NCBI GenBank assembly: GCA_019828595.1
Contig: JAHQRK010000005.1
Coordinates: 1,612,001 to 1,676,000, forward strand
Direction: 5' to 3'
Origin: Aphanomyces cochlioides
Lineage: Eukaryota; Oomycota; Saprolegniomycetes; Saprolegniales; Verrucalvaceae
Length of the DNA stretch: 64,000 bases
Every line of letters begins with the position of its first letter. Position 1 is the stretch's first letter. The notes beneath the pieces are model-generated. The model saw only the letters and a program-made list of their open reading frames with translations. It did no database searches and was not told where the DNA came from. Below are positions 16,428 through 27,372 of the stretch, in pieces. Position numbers and translations under genes: made by a program.

Positions 16428-17051
16428 TTATAAATTTAATTTTTTGGCAATTTCAGTTTTTAGTGAATTTTTGATTGATAGCTTAAAATCTTTATATTGA
16501 CGAACAAAACACTTATCAGGTAATAAAGTGTTTCTTAAAACAAATTTATGAAAATACTTAAAATCATTTTTTAAACAATCCCATTTTAAATCTTTTTCAA
16601 TATTGATATTATACGCTTTCATAAATGTTTCAAATAACAAATTCCATGAGTTATTGTTTCTTGAAAATGAGATATAATGAACTAAGCTGTATTTTAACCA
16701 ATACGAAACAGAATCCTTGCATATTTCGTATGGAATTAAATCAACCTTAAATTGCTTAGAATATTCAGAAATGGTAAATGCGCAGAAATTATTGCCCTTT
16801 ATAATTGAATCAATGTATTCAATAAAATGTAAGTTTTCAGAATGATGAGAAACAAATATATAGCTTATTTTATTAAGGTTTCCATCAGAAGATTTAAAAT
16901 TACAAACATAAAATTTACTATTTACTAATCTCAAAAAGTAATCCTCATTCTTAACTTCCTCTTCTTTTGAAAATTTGCCACAACTAAACATAATCGAATA
17001 AGATGCTAAAATTTCCATATGCATTTCATTATCTTTAGTAAATGTAATCAT
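16428..17051 (-). CDS. Uncharacterised PLV protein (207 aa)
   Basis: 207 residues, rich in Phe, Tyr, Lys, Asn and Ser. No signal peptide, membrane helix, nucleotide-binding or zinc motif stands out. It is compact and probably globular, with a basic C-terminus (RQYKDFKLSIKNSLKTEIAKKLNL). I do not recognise it. It lies next to the right terminal repeat, where PLVs often keep lineage-specific accessory genes. A short Lys/Arg/Glu-rich open stretch (about 17,075-17,187, plus strand) resembles the 58-aa protein at 1,934-2,110 but has no clear start codon. Confidence 0.6.
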   Translation of the reverse strand: MITFTKDNEMHMEILASYSIMFSCGKFSKEEEVKNEDYFLRLVNSKFYVCNFKSSDGNLNKISYIFVSHHSENLHFIEYIDSIIKGNNFCAFTISEYSKQFKVDLIPYEICKDSVSYWLKYSLVHYISFSRNNNSWNLLFETFMKAYNINIEKDLKWDCLKNDFKYFHKFVLRNTLLPDKCFVRQYKDFKLSIKNSLKTEIAKKLNL

Positions 17052-17177
17052 TGTATCAATTGCTATTACATCATACGATAAAATTCTTGCCGATCAAAGA
17101 AAATATGATAGAGCTCATGCGAGCGAAAGACAAACTAAACGGCAATTTAAAAAATATGTTAATGAATTAATGATGAT

Positions 17178-17850
17178 GGAAATGTAATTAATAAAAATAA
17201 TCACCTGTGATTATTTTTTTGAATATTTGGAATTCACTGTTATACTGTTATACTGTTATGAGATTTTTTTGAATCTTTGGAAAGTGGTGTTATGTTGTTA
17301 TACTGTTATGGGAATGTTCTGGTGAATGAGAGAAAGGGAAATAGGGAATAAAGAGAGATACGAGGGAAAGAAAGGAAAAAGAGAAATAAGGGAATATTTG
17401 GAATTGACTGTTATACTGTTATACTGTTATGAGATTTTTTTGAATCTTTGGAAAGTGATGTTATACTGTTATACTGTTATGGAAAATTTTATGAACATGG
17501 AGAAACAACTGTTATACTGTTATACTGTTATGGGAAATTTTATGAACATGGAGAAACAACTGTTATACTGTTATACTGTTATGGGAAATTTTATGAACTT
17601 AGAGAAATAACTGTTATACTGTTATACTGTTATGAAAATGTTCTGATGAATGAGACAGAAGGAAAGAGGGAATAGAAGGAGAAATGAAAAGAGGAAAGGG
17701 AAAAAGGGAGAAACTATTGAGAAATGAATATTAAGAAACAAAATAACAGTGATTTTGAAGTCTTTTAAGACTTCATAACAATATAACAATATAACAGAAG
17801 ATTTGAAGAAATGAGTATATATGTTCATAACAGTATAACAATATAACAGT
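17178..17850. repeat. Right terminal inverted repeat of the polinton-like element
   Basis: 17,178-17,736 is the reverse complement of 1-559. From 17,737 to about 17,850 the same CATAACAGTATAACAATATAACAG units continue, with the element end placed near 17,850 where the motif stops and base composition changes. The exact terminus and target duplication cannot be fixed because the left end lies outside the window. Confidence 0.85.
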
Positions 17851-17883
17851 GATTTTTTAACTTTTAAGGTTAAGTCACGTTGA

Positions 17884-17907
17884 GATATGAGCGCTTGCGC
17901 TCATATC
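17884..17907. repeat. Perfect hairpin at the PLV/retrotransposon junction
   Basis: GATATGAGCGC, TT, GCGCTCATATC: 11-bp arms with a 2-nt loop, about 35 bp beyond the last terminal-repeat motif. Confidence 0.6.
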
Positions 17908-20900
17908 GAAACGGTATGTGGGAGAAGAGCGTCAGCTCTCTCTCCCCTCCCTCCGTTGTTTTTCCTGTTTTGGATTACAAGAGAGCAACTGAATGCTCTG
18001 CGAGATCGATGCCGCCAGAAGAAGCGCCGTGTCGGCAGGAAGAATTTCCGTTTGAACAACGTTGCCATTGTGCGCGGCGTTACGCCAGAGGAACTAGTCC
18101 TCCGTCAGTGCGACTTGGAGGAGTTACCTCAAGCGGCTGAAGAAATTGTGAAGCTCCCGGAGATGAGCTTCACCGAGTTTGAAGAAGCTCTACGACGACA
18201 GGAAGTCGTGAGCATTGCGCTTATCCAAGCAGTGGATGAGGTTGCGCTGAGTTCCTCTTCAACCATCGACGCAGATGTCGCCGATGGCCCGAACCCGAAG
18301 ACTACTTACGCCTCAACATGGGCCGCGTTGAAGACAAACGCATTTTATGATTTGATTCGGGAATTCGAAGACATATTCCCTGAAGAAGTTCCTCAAGCCC
18401 TTCCGAAGGACAAGGGAGTGAGGCACGCGATCGACCTCCTCCCTGGCACCAAGTGGTGCGTGACGCGGCAGTGGCCGCTGCCCAAAGAACAAGTGGACCA
18501 CATTGACGCTTTCTTCGAGAAGAGAAGACAAGCGGGGCACGTTCGCCCGAGTACGTCACCTCACTCCAGCCCTACGTTCTGTGTGAAGAAACCTACTGGA
18601 GGTTGGCGTATCGTACACGCTTTCAATAAACTGAACGCCGCGACGATTCCGGCACAAACACCAATCCCAAGGAAAGACGTTATCATTGATGGGAGGGCTG
18701 GGTCGACTATGTTTTCAACCATCGACCTGCGCGATGGATTTTACCAAATCCTGATGAGAATATGTGATATCCCGAAGACAGCGGTATCAACGCCGAGCGG
18801 GATGCTCTGGGAGTGGCTAGTGATGCCAAAGGGCTTGTCTAATGCCCCGGCGACGTTCAACCGTCTAGTGACGGACAAGCTACGGCACCTCCGCGACTTT
18901 GCGCCGTCATATTTCGACGACATTTACGTACACAGTCGAGCGTCGAAGGGTGTCTCTGACACGGAAGTTCATCGAGGGCACTTGCGCGCCCTGTTTCAAG
19001 TTCTACGAGAGAACGGTCTCTACGCGAATCTACAGAAGTGTATGTTTGGGGTTGACGAGATCCCTGTCCTGGGGGACTTTGTCGGCATCAACGGCTGCCG
19101 AGTCGACCCTGCGAAGGTCGAAGCCGTTACGAGTTGGCCGACTCCCCGAACCGTTAGCGAATTGCGAAGTTGGCTTGGGTTAGCCACTTACCTCCACAAG
19201 TTTTCGAAGAACTTCGCGTCAATCGCACGGCCCCTGTCGGCCCTCCTTGCGAAGGACGCCCCATGGGTTTGGTCGGACGAGTGTCAGTCCGCGTTTGATG
19301 GGATCAAACGGAGCTTGATCGAAGCTCCTGTTTTGGCACTGCCGGACTTTTCACGTCCATTTTCGGTGGTTTGCGACGCCTCCATCCAAGGCATTGGATG
19401 TTGCCTCATGCAAGAAGACGCATCGGGCATGAATCGCCCAGTGTCGTATCAGTCACGGCAACTGCGGGCGGCGGAACGAAAATATCCTGTTCACGATCTA
19501 GAATTGTTGGCGGTCAAGTACACCCTGGTGAAGTTCCGAATTTATCTCCTGGGCTCAAAGCCCTTCGTGGTCTACACCGACCACGCGTCCCTCAGATACG
19601 CCGTGAAGTCGCCTCACATTTCCGAACGCATGGCTCGTTGGCTGGCTTTCTTTGCCGAGTTCAACATGACAGTGGAGTACAAACCTGGGCGAGAAAATGT
19701 GCTCGCGGACGCAATGTCGCGTCGTCCGATGACTGAGATATCGTCCTCCGTCGATTTAAACCGTTTGACCCAAGTCCATTCCAACTTGTCGGATCGCATC
19801 CGTCGCGCGTATCGAATGGATCCCTCCTTGCGACCTATTGTCCCGAACTTTCGTTCGCCCAAGCCGGACACTACCCTTTACGAGCGTTAATCAATGCGTG
19901 ATGGCATTCTGTATTTCCAGCCCGCGACATCGACGTCGCCTCGCATCGTGGTCCCGTGCGACACGCAGCTCCGCGTCGACCTGGTGTCGGAGCACCACGA
20001 CACGCCCAGCGGAGGCCACTTTGGCCGTGACATGACGTACGTCATTCTGGCGCGGCGGTTTTGGTGGCCGCGTATGTACAAGACAGTGGCCAGATATGTG
20101 GCATCATGTTCTATATGCCAGAAGGTGAAGTCGTCACCGAGCATTCGCGCTCCAGCGCAGATGTTGCAAGTCCCCGAGGACGTTTGGTCCTCTGTCAGTA
20201 TGGACTACATTTTTGGCTTACACCGGGATGGTCGAGGTAATACGGGCATATGGACGTGTGTGGATCGAGCATCCAAGTTCCTGGTGGCTATACCCGTGAA
20301 GGATTCCATCACGGCGAAGCAGTCCGCGAAGATTTTCTTTGACACGATCTACTGTCGTTTTGGATTACCCTCGTCCATCGTGTCGGACCGTGACCCCCGG
20401 TTCACCAGCAAATTTTGGATTGCTTTGTTCTCGCTGGTGGGCACCAAGCTGAATAGGACCATCCTGAGTCGGATGGTCATCAAACAGAACGCGCGAATCG
20501 CGTTATTGAAGACGTTTTGCGCTGCTTTGCGCAGTCCCGACAGAAGACTTGGAGTTCTTTATTGCCCCATGTGGAGTTTGCTTACAACACTGTCACCAAT
20601 GTGACGACGGGTTTCTCTCCGTTTTACGTGAACTTTCTGCGCCATCCGCGCCTTCCGTCCTCCATTGACGGCGCTATTTTAAGTGGGGGAGGATATTGGG
20701 CTGCATCAACCCACAGCGCTGGATGGGTTCCTAATACCCACGAGGACGATCCTCCGGCAAGAACGATCGCCTCAGTTGAACACTTTGTGAAGGATCGAGA
20801 ATCAATTATTCTCCAAGTTCAAGACAACATAGCCTTGGCCCAAGAGAGACAGGCGAAATATGCCAATCAACAAGGAAGACAAAACAAAAATGCATTCAAG

Positions 20901-21227
20901 ATTGGCGACGAAGTACTCCTACACCGCTCAGTGGTTCCAAAGGCCGTGTTAGGAAACACTAAGCTCCAGCTTCAGTGGTGGGGCCCATACCCTATTACAA
21001 AAGTGATCAGTCGAACATCCTTTCGATTGGCGCTGCCGGCCGAGTGGAACATCCACGACGTATTCTACGTGGGCAAGTTGAAGCCGTACATACCTCGGGA
21101 TTCGGAGGCAGCGCAGCCAGAGCAGGTGCTCGATGCCACAGGCCGAAGATCTCGGGTCCATATCGAGAGACCAACTACAAGAACAATGATTACAAGAAGT
21201 CAGACATGGTCGGTTACCTCGCTGTAG
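17887..21227 (+). pseudogene. Ty3/Gypsy retrotransposon pol (RT, RNase H, integrase), degenerate
   Basis: The first open stretch (17,887-19,890) has a linker, then reverse transcriptase (LPKDKGVRHAIDLLPG, FSTIDLRDGFYQI, YFDDIYVHS at about 18,907-18,930) and RNase H (VVCDASIQGIGCCLMQ, YTDHASLRYAV). It ends at an in-frame TAA (19,888-19,890). The same frame then continues as integrase (19,894-20,604): HHCC zinc domain (HHDTPSGGHFGRDM ... CSICQ), then SMDYIFGL and SDRDPRF with the first two catalytic Asp. A frameshift near 20,459 moves the third catalytic residue (in RVIEDVLRCF) and the C-terminal beta-barrel domain (KIGDEVLLHRS ... WGPYPITKV) into the frame of 20,517-21,227. Gag and protease are missing; the PLV end abuts the 5' side. 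One nonsense and one frameshift make it inactive. It is GC-richer than the PLV. Confidence 0.9.
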
Positions 21228-21874
21228 CGATGCGATCGGACTGCGAGCAACCAGCGCACAACATAGAAGTGCAATCGTGGGCCACGATGGCGAGTTTTCG
21301 AGTAGTTGGCAAGGTCTTCAAGGACGTGGGTGTAGTCGCGCAGCTTATTCTGCACTTGGTTGGGGTCATTTGCGAGTTTCAAAAACCACACGGCAGCGTA
21401 CTCAATCGCCGTTTCGCCAAGAAGTGGAGCGACAGGGACAATTCCCTTGGGTGTGCGCACATCCCCGTGGCGATTTCGGCTTCCGCGCGTCGCTGCAAGA
21501 TCCATTTGATGATGCTCCTCGATGTAGCGCTGCCAGCGCGCGTTATCCATGGCGAATGGCCGCATGGCCAGGATGATATCCAAGCAAGAGCTGGCCGCAA
21601 AGGCTAGGTTGTAGTCGCCTTCGATCAAGAGTCCACGCAAAGCCTTCAGCTTGCGCCCCAGCGCGACGAAATCCACGTGCAAGGGATATCCAGGGCCGCT
21701 CGGCGGCAGGGGACGAAAACACTCCGGCGAACCATGCGCGTCGCCTGCAATTCGAAGGTCAAACTCTTCGCTGGGCGCCTCAGAGATCTTGGCCAAGTCA
21801 ACACGGTAGCGGTCGTAGCGCGCGGCAAGGCTGTTGGCGTCCCATGCACTGGCCGGTGGAGGTCCTGAAGACAT
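21200..21874 (-). CDS. Uncharacterised ORF of probable mobile-element origin (224 aa)
   Basis: Opposite strand to the Ty3 pol, whose 3' end it overlaps. From MSSGPPPASAWDANSLAARYDRY it encodes 224 residues, with no motif I can name. Codons further upstream to 22,090 remain open but cross the recombinase junction and are probably out-of-frame DNA. GC-rich like the retrotransposon. It could be a gag-like protein of another retroelement; there is no zinc knuckle to support that. Confidence 0.35.
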   Translation of the reverse strand: MSSGPPPASAWDANSLAARYDRYRVDLAKISEAPSEEFDLRIAGDAHGSPECFRPLPPSGPGYPLHVDFVALGRKLKALRGLLIEGDYNLAFAASSCLDIILAMRPFAMDNARWQRYIEEHHQMDLAATRGSRNRHGDVRTPKGIVPVAPLLGETAIEYAAVWFLKLANDPNQVQNKLRDYTHVLEDLANYSKTRHRGPRLHFYVVRWLLAVRSHRYSEVTDHV

Positions 21875-21959
21875 TTCACGAGAAAAGCGAAACGAGTTTT
21901 GAGAACTCGGGCTACGAGCGAGCCGGTCGTTGTTGACCACGCCGACTCCGCACCCACAA

Positions 21960-22622
21960 ATGAATGTGATAGATTTGACAGTCATCTTCGACACTGGCTT
22001 TCTTATGCCAACGCAGACGAACTGAGAGATATTGCCCATTTTCATCGTTGCCAAGATCAACGTCATGCCACCGTAAATTGAGCATTTCACTTATTCGAAA
22101 GCATCCAAGAAAGCAGCCACAAAACATGAAACGATACAATGCACCAACAAAGGGATGATAAACAGCAAATGCGTTCATGACAGCGGAAAGCTCAAAGACA
22201 GACAGGGGGTGGGCTTTCTTCTCCTCGTCCAAATTGTTTAATTTGTTGTATTTTTGCAGGCCAACTACGTATCGTTTTGCTTCGGCGTCTCTGGCTGGGT
22301 TTGGAGTAATGTTCTTAGTTGTAAAGAAAGCCACCAGTGCTGCTTTTGCTGAATCAATGGTTCTAGCTGACTTGCCGTTCGAGTAAAGATAATGAAAGAA
22401 GTCTGTACATTCCTTTGCTGATGCTTGCTCGGGCAACAACTCACTTTTGTTTTCTTTGCAGAATGCGACAAACTGCTTTTGATACGTCTTGTAGACTTTG
22501 CGAGTCGATGCTCCATGAAATGACTCTTCAATCGTCTCCTTGGATGGAACTTGCGCCATGTCAAACGAGGGAAATTTTGAAATGACTGCACACTCCAGCG
22601 CCCACTCCACAATTTTATCCAA
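21960..22622 (-). pseudogene. Crypton-like tyrosine recombinase, 3'-truncated
   Basis: The N-terminal core-binding domain (KTYQKQFVAFCKENKSELLPEQASAKECTDFFHYLYS..., with ARTIDSAKAALVAFF) is followed by the start of the catalytic domain: GCFLGCFRISEMLNLRWHDVDL with the box-I Arg, then the beta-hairpin with RWHKKASVEDDC. The similarity stops near 21,960, where the frame runs into unrelated GC-rich DNA, so the Lys/His-x-x-Arg/Tyr part is missing. It differs in sequence from the two recombinases at 23.9 and 29.9 kb and so represents a separate lineage. Confidence 0.7.
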
Positions 22623-22927
22623 TCAAAGGCTGGTTAAGCTTAATGTTGAGGTTAAGTTGCCCGTGCGACAAACGCCTCGCCCAATCAATTCGCTCTGTTT
22701 TATTTCAACGAATGAGAAGTATGTTTCTTCGTCGTACGTCCAATCAAAGGCATAACACTGTCGGATTCTTGTCGTATCCATATATTATGTGACCTTAATC
22801 TGTCGCATACGACTCAATCATCCGATATGCCTCTTTGTTGTATTTCATTGGATAAAAAACAACGCATTGCTCATTTCCCATCAAGCGTCAAGTCAGCACG
22901 GCAGCTTGCGATTTAAGTTGGGGAGGG

Positions 22928-23339
22928 TGCAACGGGGCCGTTGCTAGTCAAGCCAATGAAGTCACGTCAAGATCACGACGTGTTATAAGAACACCGAGTT
23001 ATAAGAACCCATCGAAGGAAGATTGAAGTTGGAAGCTCCGGAAGCTTCCAAACGATACTCACGCGACGCAAGGCGTGTACACGCGTGAGCAACGAAGCTC
23101 GGAGCGATGTGGCTCATCAAGGAAGAAGTATGCGGGTAAAGCAGCGAGTGCTTTACCATTGAAGTATGATGCGTGAGTTGCGACGTCGAACGACGTGAAG
23201 ATCGTTTGTTGTTAGAGCGCGGCTGCGCTACTCGCAGCCGCCGGTTTGGAGCCGATCCTGTTAGGATAGCTCACTCTTAAATCTGCCAGCTAACCAGCTT
23301 GTGTGATCAACACTTCCTCTGCGCTCAAGTACTGTTACA
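22928..23339 (+). repeat. Probable LTR of a Ty3-type element (412 bp)
   Basis: It starts TGCAAC and ends GTTACA (inverted TGYAAC ends). A purine tract, GGGGAGGG, lies immediately before it, as expected for a polypurine tract next to a 3' LTR. A second LTR copy is not visible in the window, so this is either a solo LTR or the 3' LTR of the pol fragment at 17.9-21.2 kb separated from it by inserted DNA. Confidence 0.45.
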
Positions 23340-23607
23340 CGTCCATTTTGAGATCACGTTCCAAACGGTCCATAAAGTGCTTGATGTATGCTTTGGAGCC
23401 CATACTGTCTAGTTCAAATAGACGGTAAACCTCATCAGTCGTGATGTCAGCCGGGTCTTTTCTCCACCTGAAAATGCATAAACTCTTAAACTTGAATTCG
23501 TCCATGCACTGGCGGATGCCTTTGAGCTGGATTCCCAAATGACCACCAAATTGCTCATACTTGTCATCCTTTCGATACCGAACATAGAGCTTCAAGAACG
23601 TCTTCAT
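23335..23607 (-). other. Small ORF of unknown origin (90 aa)
   Basis: An open stretch (MKTFLKLYVRYRKDDKYEQFGGHLGIQLKGIRQ...) with protein-like composition and a C-terminus of ELDSMGSKAYIKHFMDRLERDLKMDV, immediately downstream of the probable LTR on the other strand. No known family recognised. It could be the last exon of a decayed transposon or host gene. Confidence 0.25.
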
Positions 23608-23888
23608 TCAGCAAGGCCGGGCTTCTTCAACTCAGGTGGACGTATGCTATCAAACGAAAAAACATGCGTCAGCTCGTCTATTCGAAACGGTTTATTGAAG
23701 TGTGGGGTTGACTATTTAAGAAGTTGGAGAATCTTCATGGTACAGTTTTTGCGTGACGGAAGTCCGGATAAAGGTACATATTATTCCTGCACAACAGCAA
23801 TCCTGCAAATTCTCCATTTGAGCTGGATTCGAGATTCGAACTCATATATTGACTCATAAAAAGTCATTTTTAATTTGCGTGACGCGTG

Positions 23889-25798
23889 ATGATTGACCAG
23901 GCGGAAAGGCTATTTGTTCAAAACATGTCGTCAATTCCACGTCAGGCATCGACGCTTGAGGATATTTGGGACATGCGAGAGTCCAACTCAACGAAAGCTG
24001 GCTATAGAAGTGGTCTAAACCAAGTGAAGAAGTGGATTAACCTCTTTGGCGATCCATCAATGCTCAGTGAGGGCGGTAATATTAATCTACTGTCGTTTCA
24101 CTACTCTCATTTCCGAGAGTTTGTTGAATGTATGTGGCAAACAACATCGAACAAGCCAAGTACAATATGCAGCTATCGTTCAGCTATCAAAGATCTATAT
24201 AAACGACGCCAACTACCTGTACCAAATGAATACAATGACGACATGAGTGACTCATTTCAAGGTAGAGACAACTATGTCTATTCGGCTAGTTAAATCGATA
24301 GGTATGCGACGGCATCATGCCGAGCTTACTCAAAATGGAGGTGTCAAGGACTCGGGCAAGCGCCCAATGTCGTACTACATGTTGTTTTGACATGGAATTT
24401 GAAGTGTATATATCGAATTCGACACAAACAATTCGCTTTGCCCACATTAGGCATGAAGAGGATGTGATTGAAATTGTTTTTCACAAAAGCAAGACTGACC
24501 AAGGCCGAAACAAAACTCGCAATCCCTGCCACATTTACTCCAATCCTTTGAAGCCACCGATTTGTGTCTTTCTTGCCTTTGGTGTATATTTGGCTTGTCA
24601 TCCAGAAATTGAACCGACTTCAGTTTTCCCTGGTGGCAACCAGAAAGATCGATTTGGAAAATCATTGATTCGTTTGGTTAAATCTACGTCTAGCTCTGAC
24701 GCATCCACTATTGGAACGCGTTCTATACGAAAAGGAGTGGCAACGTTTGCTTGTGCTGGTAGCATATGTGGTCCTTTTATGGCTAGTGTGTGCCTTAGAT
24801 GTGGATGGACTTTTGGTCATGTCTTGGAACGCTATATCCATTTTGAAAAGGCAGGTGACCAGTCTCTTGGTAGAGTAGTGGCCGGTTTACCAGCAAATGG
24901 AGCCCAATTTGCCGTTCTTCCCCCTCATTTCCATCATGGATGTCAAAAATTGATCGAACAGGCATTGCCAATTGTCTTTCCTCGTTTGTCGTTGGTTAGC
25001 GATCTTCAGAATATCCTATCTCTTCTTCTGGCGTCCACTGTATATCATTCAACTTGGCTGCTTGATTCCTTACCAATGAAGCATCCACTTCTGTCCTCAT
25101 CATTGTTTGCAAATCCGCAATTGCTATCAAGTTTGAAGCAACACGTTGTACTAGAGTCAGATCGCAATCTATCTACTGGCATTCGTCCTCGCGTGGATAT
25201 GATGAAATCAATTGAGAAAAACTACAATACTATTGCCAGTCTGCCGTCTGATATTGTTGCCCAAATCAAGAAAATATTGCATAATCATGCTGTTCAAACT
25301 GGTCAAATTACTCGTCAGTATCTCGAATCTACTTTGGATTGTTACTTCTCACGAATGAACTCTGCATCCTCTGTACCTGCTCCAGCAACAGAGCAGCCTG
25401 CGACCGGGACGTTGAATTGTTGGGGTGGGAGATTGACAAAGGTTCCACCCGACTTTGAGTTTCCATCGGTTGGTGTCGCGAGCGCTTGGCGACTTTGGTG
25501 GCTCGGGAACAGGCGAAGAGGGCATCCACCATATAGATTCATTGTGCCTGTGGACTTGCCAACAACGAGGGAGAGAAAGCAGCTGTCTAACTGGAAATTC
25601 GTCTTGGGCCGACTTGATCTTGTGTGCCGCGAGTCTGGTTTAAGATTCAGTGACGCGCCTACAGAGGAAGAGGTCTCTCAGTCGCTTGGATACATCAATA
25701 CTAACATCATGTTTGCGCATTGGTTCCAGGCAAGCGCTCTCGTCGCACCAACTTCACTTGGTTTCGCTCGTCCGACCACTGCGAGCTGCGGCAAATGA
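23889..25798 (+). pseudogene. Crypton-type tyrosine recombinase with GCR1-like C-terminus, inactivated
   Basis: The N-terminal SAM-like domain (STKAGYRSGLNQVKKWINLFG...) runs from 23,889. A likely 40-nt GT-AG intron (24,262-24,301) restores the frame into GMRRHHAELTQNGG, then a TGA follows and the frame changes near 24,390. The catalytic half has the Lys box (HKSKTDQGRN), NPCHIYSNPLKPPICVFLA and GTRSIRKGVATFA, where the His of the His-x-x-Arg box is Arg. LERYIHFE supplies the probable nucleophile Tyr. The segment with the first catalytic Arg seems deleted. The last 100 residues (WRLWWLGNRRRGHPPYRF ... LSNWKFVLGRL) resemble the GCR1_C-type DNA-binding tail of Cryptons. Confidence 0.7.
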
Positions 25799-26038
25799 TA
25801 GATTGACCAATCATATTAAGCTTGACCACCGTCGTGCAAATTCCAATCATAATACAACATGCATGTACATAGAACATACAATTCTTGACTCAACTCGAGA
25901 ATTCGTGCCTACAAAAGTGGCACACTCCTTAATACTTCTCAATTGGACAAATATTCTTTACTACTACCAATGAAATGTTCTCATGTCCTTGTCTTAAGTT
26001 CATGCATTTTCATATAGAGATGATGAACACTGACCCGC

Positions 26039-26158
26039 GTGATTACGGCTGCCAAATCTATTCAATGCACCTTGAGGCCATTCGTAATGGCGCGCGTCCA
26101 CGTGATTACGGCTGCCAAATCTATTCAATACACCTTGAGGCCATTCGTAATGGCGCGA
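26039..26158. repeat. Two tandem copies of a 57-bp unit
   Basis: GTGATTACGGCTGCCAAATC...GCCATTCGTAATGGCGCG occurs at 26,039 and again at 26,102, differing at one base. Each unit is itself flanked by ATTACGG / CGTAATGG inverted ends. Confidence 0.7.
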
Positions 26159-26290
26159 AACACAAGAGATGAGGATATTAGGTCTTTTCAATAATACCTA
26201 ACGTTATGATGCATTTGATGACAGTGGTGTCAGGCAGAATCACGAGTTCAACGATAGTTTCGTTTCGCCCCCTCCATAAAATCACAGTGT

Positions 26291-26377
26291 GCATATTTTA
26301 CTGAATATCGCCAAGCAAACGACACTAGTGTGATTCACACAAGTACCATTTGCTTGGCGATGCTTAGCTAAATATGC
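26291..26377. repeat. Imperfect long hairpin
   Basis: GCATATTTTA...TATCGCCAAGCAAA pairs with TTTGCTTGGCGATGC...AAATATGC around a loop of about 35 nt. It may be a small MITE or its remnant. The surrounding 25.8-26.9 kb has no gene I can support. Confidence 0.5.
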
Positions 26378-26917
26378 TGGTATGCTTCAATGGAGGAAAC
26401 ACATTCATCGAAGTCGATGTCCACAGGGACAAAGGTATCCCCTTCCGAGTAAAGTCTAAGAACAACTGTGCAAGGCTTTGTAGTGATGTCATTAGTCCGA
26501 GCATGCATTTAAATCCAAGGCAGATTACGCAGATAAATATAAGTGAAACCAGTGTTAATAAAATCACGCTGTGTATGACACAAAAAATACATTCGATTTA
26601 TTCTATGCACGATGCTATATCTTAGGCGCTTTCCAATGCGATTGCTGCTTAGAATCCGTCAGCTTGCTGAATGGGGCGTTGGCGCTCAAGCGAGAAATCG
26701 CTTTGGGATGAGTTTTGGCAAATCAGCGGTCGTGCCAAAATATGTGGCACGATTTTTGTTTCTCGCACTGGAAATATATTACATACATTTTTCAAGTATA
26801 AAATAATGAATTTCCTGTCAGGAAATGTGAAAAAGTGAACAAAATGTTGGCACGATTCCATATAGTGACTCATATAGTTGGCACGATTTGCAGAGTCTGT
26901 GCCGTATCGTGCTGGCA

Positions 26918-27217
26918 CTACACCTTGGTGTCTTCACGGCACACAAATTCCTTGTATTCGGTCCATTTGCCGACTGACCTGGGAAACGAGTTCATAGTCT
27001 TGGTCAAGGCTAGCACAACAGTTGTGGTTTCGACGAGATCGACACGACCAAGGATCAGTCGGTTGGGCCGCTTTTTGAGACCTGTGAAGTCCTGTCGGAC
27101 AGAATACTGGTAGATGCTAGTAATCGGAAAGCTCACATAGTACTCCGCTCTCGAAAGGTCATCACGGCTGTCTTCGTTATTGAAACACTTGCGGTTGTCG
27201 CGGGAAAGATACCCCAT
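26918..27217 (-). other. Possible exon remnant (START-like fold suspected)
   Basis: A 99-codon open stretch (AEYYVSFPITSIYQYSVRQDF, RPNRLILGRVDLVETTTVVLALTKTM) with alternating hydrophobic strands and a VDLVETTTVV segment. It is weakly reminiscent of the START/M96-type proteins expanded in oomycetes. There are no splice partners nearby and transposon debris lies on both sides, so it is probably a pseudogene fragment. Confidence 0.2.
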
Positions 27218-27372
27218 GGTGATGTCGTATCGAGGATACGAGTCGTCAGATATATCCTCTTGGTCATTTGGAAAATCACTTTGTGAGCGATCAACTTCCT
27301 GGGAAGTGTCTCAAAAGATAAAAGGTCTTTCCTTACTACCTCTTCCCATGAAGAGGAGCAACTCCGCGGTGG

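Noticed and set aside
18302..18923. Antisense frames inside the Ty3 pol
   Set aside because: Shadows of a GC-rich coding strand; the plus-strand frame carries all RT motifs.
20686..20700. GTGGGGGAGGAT as a second polypurine tract and LTR start
   Set aside because: It lies inside the integrase reading frame with recognisable pol sequence continuing on both sides, so it is probably coding by chance.
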